DNA from: Exiguobacterium sibiricum 7-3
GTDB lineage: Bacteria; Bacillota; Bacilli; Exiguobacteriales; Exiguobacteriaceae
Direction of reading: 5' to 3'
Assembly (NCBI RefSeq): GCF_000620865.1
Contig: NZ_KK211190.1
Location: forward strand, 124,001 to 188,000
DNA length: 64,000 bases
Shown here: positions 51,511 through 58,788 of the stretch, piece after piece
How positions within the stretch are numbered: the stretch's first letter is position 1
Layout: every line of letters starts with the position of its first letter
Made by a program: the position numbers and the translations under genes
Notes under the pieces: model-generated
What the model was told of the DNA's origin: nothing
Seen by the model: only the letters and a program-made list of their open reading frames with translations
Database searches by the model: none

Positions 51511-52044
51511 ATGCAACAATCTGCTAAAAAACGTAATTTCGTTCCGGTCGTCATCCTCTTGACGCTCGTCATCAATCTGTTGGTCGCGCTGTTGTTTTTT
51601 GCACCGCCTTTACAGATCGGTGACGGGTTTGACTGGACGCTGCTTCCTTTTTTAAACGCCATCTTCAACAGCTTCACGTTCATGTTGTTGCTCGGTGCCT
51701 GGATTTCGATCCGTCGGGGAAACCGGATCAATCACCGTCGCTTTATCGGCGGTGCCATGACGACGACGACGTTATTCTTGATTTCGTACGTGACGTATCA
51801 TGCGGTCAGTGAATCGACGAAGTTCGGCGGAGAAGGGTTTGTCCGTCCCATCTATTTCTTTATTCTGATTTCGCATATCATTTTAGCAGCGGTCATCGTT
51901 CCGCTCGTCTTGATGTCGCTCGCTCATGCATTGAATCAAAATTTTGAGAAACATAAGAAGTGGACGCGTTTTACGATGCCGCTTTGGTTATATGTCAGTC
52001 TCACGGGTGTTATCGTCTATGTGATGATTCGTCCGTACTATTAA
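51511..52044 (+). CDS. DUF420 (YozB/CtaM-like) membrane protein
   Basis: 177 residues with four helices and conserved His in SYVTYHAVSE, LISHIILAAVIVP and LAHALN. DUF420 proteins include Bacillus YozB and CtaM, which support assembly of haem-copper oxidases in staphylococci. Ends the DUF1499-flavoprotein operon, 3 bp after it, with AAGGAG before the ATG. Oxidase-assembly role is inference from the family. Confidence 0.85.
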   Translation: MQQSAKKRNFVPVVILLTLVINLLVALLFFAPPLQIGDGFDWTLLPFLNAIFNSFTFMLLLGAWISIRRGNRINHRRFIGGAMTTTTLFLISYVTYHAVSESTKFGGEGFVRPIYFFILISHIILAAVIVPLVLMSLAHALNQNFEKHKKWTRFTMPLWLYVSLTGVIVYVMIRPYY

Positions 52045-52055
52045 AACCGCACATC

Positions 52056-52098
52056 AAAACAGGCCCATTCCGATTTTTCTCGGAGTGGGCCTGTTTTT
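52056..52098. terminator. Bidirectional terminator between the DUF420 gene and motB
   Basis: AAAACAGGCCCA...TGGGCCTGTTTT stem with inner TCCGA/TCGGA. Confidence 0.9.
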
Positions 52099-52128
52099 GA
52101 TTGCCGAATCGTCATACAGCAAAGGAGA

Positions 52129-52902
52129 TTACGGTTTTACCTTCGTTTTATCCAAGACATTTTGTGCTTTGATGTCAATTAGTGGACGGATCAAGACCTC
52201 AACACGCCGGTTTTGACTGCGACCGTTTTCTGAATCATTTGAAGCAATCGGTTGATACTCTCCGTATCCGCTGACCGTAAATCGTTTTGGAGCAAGCTGT
52301 GGATTCCGCTGAAGGGCACGCATGAAACTGATGGCCCGTTCTGCACTGAGTTCCCAGTTCGACGGATACTGAACGGTATTAATCGGAATGTTATCCGTAT
52401 GACCCGAAACCTGGATCTGACGCTGTCCTGCTTTGACAAGCAGGGTACTCATGCCTTGAGCGATTTGAATCGCATCACCTTTTACATCTGCTTGGGCAGG
52501 TGAAAAGAGGGCCCGGTCACGGATCGTAAAGACAAGCCCTTCATTCGTGACCTCAACTTTGATGTCTTTTTCAAGCTTCTGCTGTTTGATGTAGTCATTT
52601 GCTTCTTCTTTGATTTTTTCGAGTTCAGCGATTTCATAGCTTTGTGCTTTCGTTCGGGCATCAGTCTTTTTCGAGTCCTCTTCTTCCTGTGAGGTCGATA
52701 AGGAACTGTTCGTAATCATGCCTGAACCACCATTGAAGACAGAACTGAACGATTGAGACATTGCTTTCAGTTTGACGGCATCGACGTTACTCGAAGCGAA
52801 AAGAACGATGAACAGAGCGAGTAACAAGGTAAGGAGATCGGCATAAGGAATCAGCCAGCCTTCGGAAATGTGTTCATCATGCGGCTTCTTTTTCCGTTTC
52901 AT
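52129..52902 (-). CDS. motB: Flagellar motor stator protein MotB
   Basis: 257 residues from ATG 52902 (AAGGAG ten bases upstream). Single TM with the proton/sodium-binding D22 in PYADLLTLLLALFIVLFA; linker with Ser/Glu/Asp/Lys; C-terminal OmpA-like peptidoglycan-binding domain (about 130-240, SGHTDNIPINTVQYPSNWELS). Pairs with MotA; starts 26 bp inside the motA gene. Confidence 0.93.
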   Translation of the reverse strand: MKRKKKPHDEHISEGWLIPYADLLTLLLALFIVLFASSNVDAVKLKAMSQSFSSVFNGGSGMITNSSLSTSQEEEDSKKTDARTKAQSYEIAELEKIKEEANDYIKQQKLEKDIKVEVTNEGLVFTIRDRALFSPAQADVKGDAIQIAQGMSTLLVKAGQRQIQVSGHTDNIPINTVQYPSNWELSAERAISFMRALQRNPQLAPKRFTVSGYGEYQPIASNDSENGRSQNRRVEVLIRPLIDIKAQNVLDKTKVKP

Positions 52903-53662
52903 ACGTCGCACGCTCCTTCGGTGTCAGATAGACAAGTAACTTATCCTCCAGGTTTTTAGGAGATTCTCCGTTCTGGATTGATAAGATTCCTTCAATCATC
53001 ATTTCATAGAGTTGGATTTCAGTGGCTGACTTCTGCTTTAACTTTGTCGCAAATGGGAACCATAGGACATATCCTGTGAAAATCCCAAATAGCGTTGCGA
53101 TGAAGGCCCCGGAAATCGCGTGCCCCAGCTTTTCGATATCTGATAGATCGGATAGCGCGGCAACGAGTCCGACGACAGCCCCGAGTACACCGAGGGTCGG
53201 TGCATATGTACCGGCTTGCGTGAAGATGTTGGCATTCGCATGGTGCCGTTCGGTCATGTTTTCAAGGTCGCGGGTCATGACGTCTTCGACGTATTCTGAC
53301 GGTTGACCATCGATAACCATCATGACACCGCGGCGCATGAACGCATTATCCACTTCTTCGAGTGCCGTTTCAAGTGACAATAAACCTTCTTTTCGGGCTT
53401 GTGTCGAGAGGGTTAAAAATTGTTGAAGCAATGTCTGTTTCGTCATCAGTTGTTGTTCAAAGAAAATGACTTTAAACAAAGCAGGGATGATTTTTAAGCG
53501 TTCTTTCGGGAACGAAATCATGATTGCTGCCGCTGTACCGACAAAAATAATAACGAGTGCCGCGGGGTTCAGCAATGCGATCGGAGAGGCCCCTTTTAAA
53601 ATCATTCCTCCGACTAAGGTGATGAGCCCTAGTATAATACCAATAATCGACACGATATCCAT
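52877..53662 (-). CDS. motA: Flagellar motor stator protein MotA
   Basis: 261 residues from ATG 53662 (AAAGGTGG ten bases upstream). Four TM helices; ILGLITLVGGMILKG at the start, a cytoplasmic charged loop (AFMRRGVMMVIDG, EVDN), and AVVGLVAALSDLSDIEKLGHAISGAFIATLFGI with the conserved prolines of the stator (TYAPTLGVLGA). Only about 40 bases separate its start from the upstream terminator, so the promoter is either short or part of the upstream gene. Confidence 0.93.
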   Translation of the reverse strand: MDIVSIIGIILGLITLVGGMILKGASPIALLNPAALVIIFVGTAAAIMISFPKERLKIIPALFKVIFFEQQLMTKQTLLQQFLTLSTQARKEGLLSLETALEEVDNAFMRRGVMMVIDGQPSEYVEDVMTRDLENMTERHHANANIFTQAGTYAPTLGVLGAVVGLVAALSDLSDIEKLGHAISGAFIATLFGIFTGYVLWFPFATKLKQKSATEIQLYEMMIEGILSIQNGESPKNLEDKLLVYLTPKERATYETEKEAA

Positions 53663-53704
53663 TTCATTTGTGCCACCTTTCCCCATGTTGTCTGATCGTG
53701 AACG

Positions 53705-53739
53705 AAAAATAAAAAGAGCAGAAGAGGCGTCTTCTGCTC
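53705..53739 (-). terminator. Terminator between the small gene and motA
   Basis: GAGCAGAAGA/TCTTCTGCTC stem and TTTTTATTTTT in minus orientation. Confidence 0.8.
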
Positions 53740-53759
53740 GGAAATCCAAAAACCGAGAA

Positions 53760-53999
53760 TCACGCGCCGTTTTCATCGATAAGCAATTGAATGCTTTCGT
53801 TTCGTTCGTCACGTTCTATATCGGTTAATACATCGTATTTTTTTAATGCAATATACAATTCGTTTAGAATTGATTGATCCACATGTAGCGATAGTAACTC
53901 CTCGAATTGATAATATAGCTGTGCGGGCATCCATTGTGATTGGCGTTCCAGCCTTCGCGAGACATCTTCAATCGAATGTTCAGCCGTCCTAGGGTCCAC
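53760..53999 (-). CDS. Small hypothetical protein upstream of motAB
   Basis: 79 residues from GTG 53999; an in-frame TTG at 54011 is directly on AAAGGAGG and too close. Helical and amphipathic (DVSRRLERQSQWMPAQLYYQ, ELLSLHVDQSILNELYIAL, IERDERNESIQLLID). No recognised family. Could be a chaperone or regulator of motility, or unrelated. Ends in a terminator before motA. Confidence 0.55.
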   Translation of the reverse strand: MDPRTAEHSIEDVSRRLERQSQWMPAQLYYQFEELLSLHVDQSILNELYIALKKYDVLTDIERDERNESIQLLIDENGA

Positions 54000-54070
54000 T
54001 GTTTCCCTCAACCTCCTTTTATGATTAAACGTCGACTTTTATCTATTTTACCAAAAAAAAACGAAAACGT

Positions 54071-54170
54071 TTAGTAGATTGCAGATTTAATTGAACTACC
54101 TCCACCTACGCTTCACTAAGAGATGGAGGATTCCTGAGTTATCCGACCTAGCGGTTGAAACCTGATCAGG
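54071..54170 (-). ncRNA. Predicted omega-RNA (reRNA) of TnpB
   Basis: By family rule the omega-RNA covers the 3' end of tnpB and the right end, with the following 20 bases as guide. Here that guide would be TTAAATCTGCAATCTACTAA (minus strand, 54090 down to 54071). The 5' boundary is inside the CDS and not exact. Confidence 0.45.
54091..54129 (-). mobile_element. Predicted right end of the tnpB element (hairpin and TCAA cut site)
   Basis: Downstream of tnpB on the minus strand: hairpin CCTCCA...TGGAGG (54099-54129), then TAGTTCAA ending at about 54091. The TCAA end is the IS608-type right cleavage motif. On cutting, the omega-RNA guide would start at 54090. Confidence 0.55.
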
Positions 54171-55338
54171 CTAGCCCCGTCGTCCCGACGGTTGAAGAAG
54201 CTAAGATGCGTTCTGCTTCTTGTTTGAGATTCTGTCCTGCATTCACATCACGATCGTGGTGGATGCCGCAAATCGGGCATGTCCATTCACGTAAACCAAG
54301 ATGTTTCACGTCTTTGTGTTGATGGCCGCAACTCGAGCAGAGTTGGCTCGAAGCAAAGGTCTTTCCGACCTTCACGACGGCCTTCCCGTACCAGTCCGCC
54401 TTGTATTCCAGCATACGGAAAAACTCCGACCAGCTGACGTCCGAGATGACCTTGCTCAACTTCCGATTTTTCTGCATGTTCTTCACCTGCAAGGTCTCGA
54501 TTCCGATGACGTCGTGGTTTTTGACGATCTCGGTGGATACCTTGTGCAAGAAGTCGATTCGCTTGTTGGCAATCTTTGCGTGGATGCGGGCGACCTTTCG
54601 CTTCTGCTTCTGGTAGTTCTTCGACTCGGAAAGTTTCACTTTCTTGTTCAAGGCCATGCGCTGACGACGAGAGAGCTTGCGTTGCTCGCGCGCCAGTTTT
54701 TTCTCGAGCGAACGGAAGTAGCGGTCGTTCTTGTATACCGTACCATCCGACAGGATGGCAAAGTTTTTCAACCCGACGTCGACGCCGACGGAGGAACCGG
54801 TCTTCGGCAGTTCGTGGATTTCCTGCTCGACGAGCAGGGAGACGAAGTATTTTCCTGAAGCGTTACGCCGGATGGTTGCGCTCAAGATGCGTCCTGCGAC
54901 CTGCCTCGATTTGGCGAAACGCACCCACTTCAGCTTCGGAAGTTTGAGCTTGCTGCCGACGATCGAGACCTCGGGAAGCTGGTTCTTCTTCTCGATATTG
55001 GTCTTGTAGGATTGGACGGGATTGCGCTTCGATTTGAATCGAGGCCGTTCGTTCTGCTTCTTGAAGAAGCGGTCATACGCATCGGTCAGGTGTTTGACAC
55101 TCGATTGAAGCGAATGGCTATCGACTTCTTTCAGCCAGTCGAACTCTTGCTTCAGCATCGGGATTTCTTTCGAACAAGAACCGTAAGACAGTCCTTTGCC
55201 TATCGCTTTATACGTCTCATCCCACTTCGATAAGAAGTAGTTGAAGACGAAGCGCGAACAACCAATGGTCTTCGCGATCAGGATTTCCTGCTCTTTTGTC
55301 GGGTAGATTCTAAATTTGTAGGCCTTATGCTTCAACAT
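54166..55338 (-). CDS. tnpB: RNA-guided endonuclease TnpB (IS200/IS605 family)
   Basis: 390 residues from ATG 55338 with AAGGAGG eight bases upstream. The RuvC-like nuclease is intact: D187 in [13 protein letters not shown]281 in [13 protein letters not shown] and D364 in [11 protein letters not shown]; zinc-finger cysteines C334, C337, C354, C357. N-terminal OrfB_IS605 and helix-turn-helix region with [10 protein letters not shown]. No tnpA is present. Codon use is richer in GC than neighbours, suggesting recent transfer. Functions as nuclease at TAM-flanked targets. Confidence 0.93.
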   Translation of the reverse strand: MLKHKAYKFRIYPTKEQEILIAKTIGCSRFVFNYFLSKWDETYKAIGKGLSYGSCSKEIPMLKQEFDWLKEVDSHSLQSSVKHLTDAYDRFFKKQNERPRFKSKRNPVQSYKTNIEKKNQLPEVSIVGSKLKLPKLKWVRFAKSRQVAGRILSATIRRNASGKYFVSLLVEQEIHELPKTGSSVGVDVGLKNFAILSDGTVYKNDRYFRSLEKKLAREQRKLSRRQRMALNKKVKLSESKNYQKQKRKVARIHAKIANKRIDFLHKVSTEIVKNHDVIGIETLQVKNMQKNRKLSKVISDVSWSEFFRMLEYKADWYGKAVVKVGKTFASSQLCSSCGHQHKDVKHLGLREWTCPICGIHHDRDVNAGQNLKQEAERILASSTVGTTGLA

Positions 55339-55430
55339 GATTTTCACCTCCTTGAGAGGTTTATACCCGAAAGGGAGGGGGGCGATTCACTTCCCACTTT
55401 CACTTCGTTTAGAAATGGGAGTACTTTCGC
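55339..55430 (-). mobile_element. Predicted left end of the tnpB element
   Basis: A subterminal hairpin CCCACTTTC/GAAATGGG (55393-55419) lies about 55 bases before the tnpB start, typical of IS605-type ends. The exact boundary is not resolved; the flanks toward ktrB show TTAGGCGAAAGTAC (minus strand). Confidence 0.45.
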
Positions 55431-55508
55431 CTAATTTATATAGAACAAATGTTTTCGAGGGAGTATGATAGATACAATTGGGTCATTTCATCTAGGAGGA
55501 ATACGAAC

Positions 55509-56900
55509 ATGTTTTCACATAAAAGACGTTCGCGATTAGCCAAGTTTGGACGATTCGGGGAACTGATTTATCATCAGTTATTCGATAAGCCGGCCCGGTT
55601 CATTGCGACCGGTTTTACCTTGACCATTTTATTGGGTGGTTTTTTCCTTTGGTTACCGATGTCTCAACAGGCAGGTCAGGATGTATCGTTCATTGACTGT
55701 CTGTTCGTCGCGACGTCAGCGGGAACGGTAACGGGTCTCTCAACGATTAATATTGCGGAATCCTTTAATCTGCTGGGACAAATCATCATGATGTTGCTGA
55801 TTCAGGTCGGCGGACTCGGGTTCATGACGATTGCGCTTGTCCTATTAAGCGTGACGGGACGGAAAATCGGTATCCGGCAACGGATCATCATTCAGGAGAT
55901 GTTTAACCTCGACAGCCCGGGCGGTACGATTCGTCTTACCCGTAACATCATCCTGACGACCGTCGTCGTTGAATTGATCGGGATGCTGTTGATTGCCCTC
56001 GACTTATTTATCCAATATAAGTATACGTTCGGCAAATCGCTATATTATGGATTGTTCCATGCCGTATCAGCCTTCAATAATGCCGGTTTTGCATTATGGG
56101 GCGATAACCTAGTCGGTTTTCAACAGGATACGACGTTCATCCTGACGATTTCAGCGTTATTGATGATCGGTGGACTCGGCTTTACCGTCATTGCGGATTT
56201 ATCTGCTAAACGGAGTTTTAAGAAGATTTCCTTGCATTCAAAACTGATGGTATTATCGCTTGTTGTCATCAATGGCCTTGGGGTCCTCGCGATGATGATT
56301 TATGAATGGGTGTCGCACCTCGGATCGCTTCACGATAAATCCTTTTTTGAAGCGTTACACATCGTCTTCTTCCAAGTCGTCACGACGCGGACGGCCGGTT
56401 TCCAGACAATCGATTTAACGACGATGGTTCCGTTATCGATTGGATTGATGATGGTCTTGATGTACATCGGGGCAGGTTCTGCTTCGACGGGATCCGGAAT
56501 CAAGGTCACGACGGCAGCTGTCATCTTGAAAAACGTCTGGACGTATCTGCGCGGACAACGGGAGACGGTCTTGATGCGACGGACAGTTCGACCACAGGCG
56601 ATTCAAAAAGCTTACGCCATTGCTGTGTTCAGTCTCCTGTTCATTGCCTTGATTACGACGTTGCTTGCTTTGTCACAACCGAACATCTCCTTTGTCGGCT
56701 TGTTTTTCGAGACTGTATCAGCGTTCGGGACAGTTGGTCTGTCGTTGAATGTCACTGCGGAATTAAACGACTTCGGGAAAGCTTTGATCATGTTTATGAT
56801 GTTGCTTGGTCGGGTCGGATCGTTGACGATTCTGTTCACGTTTGCCGCTCAACACGATCGCTTGATTCGTTATCCGAAAGAAAACATGTTGATTGGTTGA
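55509..56900 (+). CDS. Potassium channel-transporter subunit, TrkH/KtrB type
   Basis: 463 residues from ATG 55509 (AGGAGG nine bases upstream); a longer frame to 55449 has no ribosome site and runs into the element flank. Eight-plus helices with selectivity-filter-like segments VATSAGTVTGLSTIN, FHAVSAFNNAGFAL, TTRTAGFQTIDL and FETVSAFGTVGLSLN, and the K-loop GAGSASTGSGIKV. It needs a cytoplasmic KtrA/KtrC RCK partner, which is not in this window. The tnpB element sits upstream, possibly altering its promoter. Confidence 0.9.
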   Translation: MFSHKRRSRLAKFGRFGELIYHQLFDKPARFIATGFTLTILLGGFFLWLPMSQQAGQDVSFIDCLFVATSAGTVTGLSTINIAESFNLLGQIIMMLLIQVGGLGFMTIALVLLSVTGRKIGIRQRIIIQEMFNLDSPGGTIRLTRNIILTTVVVELIGMLLIALDLFIQYKYTFGKSLYYGLFHAVSAFNNAGFALWGDNLVGFQQDTTFILTISALLMIGGLGFTVIADLSAKRSFKKISLHSKLMVLSLVVINGLGVLAMMIYEWVSHLGSLHDKSFFEALHIVFFQVVTTRTAGFQTIDLTTMVPLSIGLMMVLMYIGAGSASTGSGIKVTTAAVILKNVWTYLRGQRETVLMRRTVRPQAIQKAYAIAVFSLLFIALITTLLALSQPNISFVGLFFETVSAFGTVGLSLNVTAELNDFGKALIMFMMLLGRVGSLTILFTFAAQHDRLIRYPKENMLIG

Positions 56901-56915
56901 TGTTCAACAACAGCC

Positions 56916-56966
56916 AAAAAAGTGTCCTCCATCCCGTATTGACCGGGATGGAGGACACTTTTTTAA
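56916..56966. terminator. Bidirectional terminator between ktr and the SDR operon
   Basis: AAAAAAGTGTCCTCCATCCCG pairs with its complement and ends in TTTTTT (stem about 20 bp). Confidence 0.92.
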
Positions 56967-57706
56967 TGGACGAAGGATAGGCGTTCTGAAATCGGTCGGA
57001 TGGCGACCCGTGAATCGGTCATCCGATCATCGCGCGTCATCCGGTTATCTTCGGTAATCTGCCACTTCGACCCATGCAGGATGTTCAAAGCTGTCGCGAT
57101 TTCAAAAAATGAATGACTTGAATTCCCGTTTGCCAGATAAAGACCGGGTGTATACGTCGTGACAATCGTATAAAGCGTCTGTGCCGTATCCTCTAAAAAG
57201 GCGCAGGAAGGATACCACTGTGTGCTGGCGGGAATCGGACCTGTGACAGCGTGGCGTTCCAAATAATCAATCATATTATTGGAGCCGGCTGCCTGTCCGA
57301 TCTGCCAACCGATCCGGACGATGTAGGCGTCGGGATTGACCGCTTGGATCAGACGTTCGCACGTTCGTTTATAAGCCCCGTACTCATCCATTGCTGCCGG
57401 CACGACTGCAGGATCATGCGGTCCTTTTTGATTGTCGGAATAGACGGAAGCCGTACTTGTAAAAAGAAACGGAATGTTTCGTTCAAACGACAGGCGTGCA
57501 AGTGTTTCGGCGAATTCAGCCGAACCCATCCCGATATGCAGCAACAGGTCGGGTTGAACACGATCGATGAACGCTTCCATGACGGCAGGATCAGTCGTTG
57601 AGACGACGGACCGGTCCCAGGCGGTGATGTCGTAGTGATGGGAACGGAAGACGTCTGCGAGGACGGGAGCGACCGTTCCGTTCATCCCGGTGATTAAAAC
57701 GTTCAT
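56963..57706 (-). CDS. NAD(P)-dependent sugar epimerase/RmlD-like SDR
   Basis: 247 residues. Extended SDR: GxxGxxA-type loop ITGMNGTVAPVLADVF, catalytic STASVYSD and YGAYKRTCERLI (Y-x3-K), and late RmlD-like IGQAAGSNNMIDYL. Related to dTDP-4-dehydrorhamnose reductase but short. Substrate unknown. Overlaps the upstream SDR gene by 4 bp (ATGA); third in a PAS kinase-SDR-SDR operon. Confidence 0.8.
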   Translation of the reverse strand: MNVLITGMNGTVAPVLADVFRSHHYDITAWDRSVVSTTDPAVMEAFIDRVQPDLLLHIGMGSAEFAETLARLSFERNIPFLFTSTASVYSDNQKGPHDPAVVPAAMDEYGAYKRTCERLIQAVNPDAYIVRIGWQIGQAAGSNNMIDYLERHAVTGPIPASTQWYPSCAFLEDTAQTLYTIVTTYTPGLYLANGNSSHSFFEIATALNILHGSKWQITEDNRMTRDDRMTDSRVAIRPISERLSFVH

Positions 57707-58788
57707 AGTGTTTCTCCTATCTGTGAATGTTGTGTTTTGTAATAGGCAACAAGGCGGGGAACCAGTTCCGCCAAATCCGGACAGATGATACCGGTCCCGT
57801 CCAAATCACGCAAGGCGTTACTCGTATCATATCGGGCCGGATGTACGAAGTAATCAAGCGTCTGCCGCTGCATCTGCAAGCGTTTGGCGATACGCGGCGT
57901 GAGCAGAGACGTGACCAGACGGAAGGGAACAGTACCTCTCGGGTAAGAACCGTAATAGACGACGTGAAGCATTTCGTAAATCGCCCGGGCGCCATGCGGG
58001 AAGGGGTCTGTCAGATGATAAGTCGTCCGAACCCCTGCAGGTGCATGACTGAGATAGGTCGTCGCGTTGACGACATAATCATACGGAACGAGATTAACGA
58101 GTGCGTTCGCTCGTCCGGCATAAGGTAACGGTGCAAATGGACTCAACAACCGTAAAGCATTCAGGATGAAATAGACGCCATCCCATTTCGGTGTTTCACC
58201 CGTCTGTGAATTCCCGACGACGATTCCGGGACGGATGATGGTATAGGGTAACGTTCCGATTTCTTCACGGAATCGTACTTCTGCAATGTATTTTGTTTCT
58301 TCATAGGCATTTTTAAAGTCCGCCCGATGTGATAATTCATTTTCAGAGATTGTTCCTGTTCGAAGACCGGAAACGTATGCCGTACTGAAGTAGACATACC
58401 GCTCCAGGTGGACGAACGTATGGGCAAGACGTGTCACATGAGACGTACCGGTGACGTTAATTCGAAAGGCAATGTCATAAGAAGTGGCTAAGTCATACAG
58501 GGCAGCGAGATGGAAGAGATGGGTGACACGACCAGCCAGCTCCTCCCGGATGGAGCCGGGCAAACCCAATCCCTCTTTTGTGATGTCGCCTTCAATTAAA
58601 ATCAACTGTTCTTCCTTAAGCGGGGTCGTCCGTAAAAACTGTTCTTTCTGCGAAACAGCGCTCGCATGTTCATGTTTAAGATGCAACAGATAAAAGCAGT
58701 CAATTTGTTCAGGAACAAGAGCCAGGCGTTCAATCAACTTTGTTGCCAAAAAGCCGGGAAAGCCCGTCATCAGATAAGTTCGGTTCAT
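57703..58788 (-). CDS. NAD-binding_4 (male sterility-type) SDR, fatty acyl/thioester reductase-like
   Basis: 361 residues. TGFPGFLATKLIERLALVP loop, FHLAALYDLATSYD, VYFSTAYVSGLRTG and AYEETKYIAEVRF (Y-x3-K). This is the reductase domain of fatty acyl-CoA reductases and of carboxylic acid reductases, here free-standing without adenylation or carrier domains. Probably reduces an activated acyl group or acts as a UDP-sugar-like epimerase; unknown. Operon middle gene, overlapping its neighbours by 4 bp each. Confidence 0.78.
   Translation of the reverse strand: MNRTYLMTGFPGFLATKLIERLALVPEQIDCFYLLHLKHEHASAVSQKEQFLRTTPLKEEQLILIEGDITKEGLGLPGSIREELAGRVTHLFHLAALYDLATSYDIAFRINVTGTSHVTRLAHTFVHLERYVYFSTAYVSGLRTGTISENELSHRADFKNAYEETKYIAEVRFREEIGTLPYTIIRPGIVVGNSQTGETPKWDGVYFILNALRLLSPFAPLPYAGRANALVNLVPYDYVVNATTYLSHAPAGVRTTYHLTDPFPHGARAIYEMLHVVYYGSYPRGTVPFRLVTSLLTPRIAKRLQMQRQTLDYFVHPARYDTSNALRDLDGTGIICPDLAELVPRLVAYYKTQHSQIGETL

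Noticed and set aside
54301-54858. 185-codon plus-strand frame opposite tnpB
   Set aside because: Mirror frame of the intact TnpB coding sequence with no ribosome site or domain.
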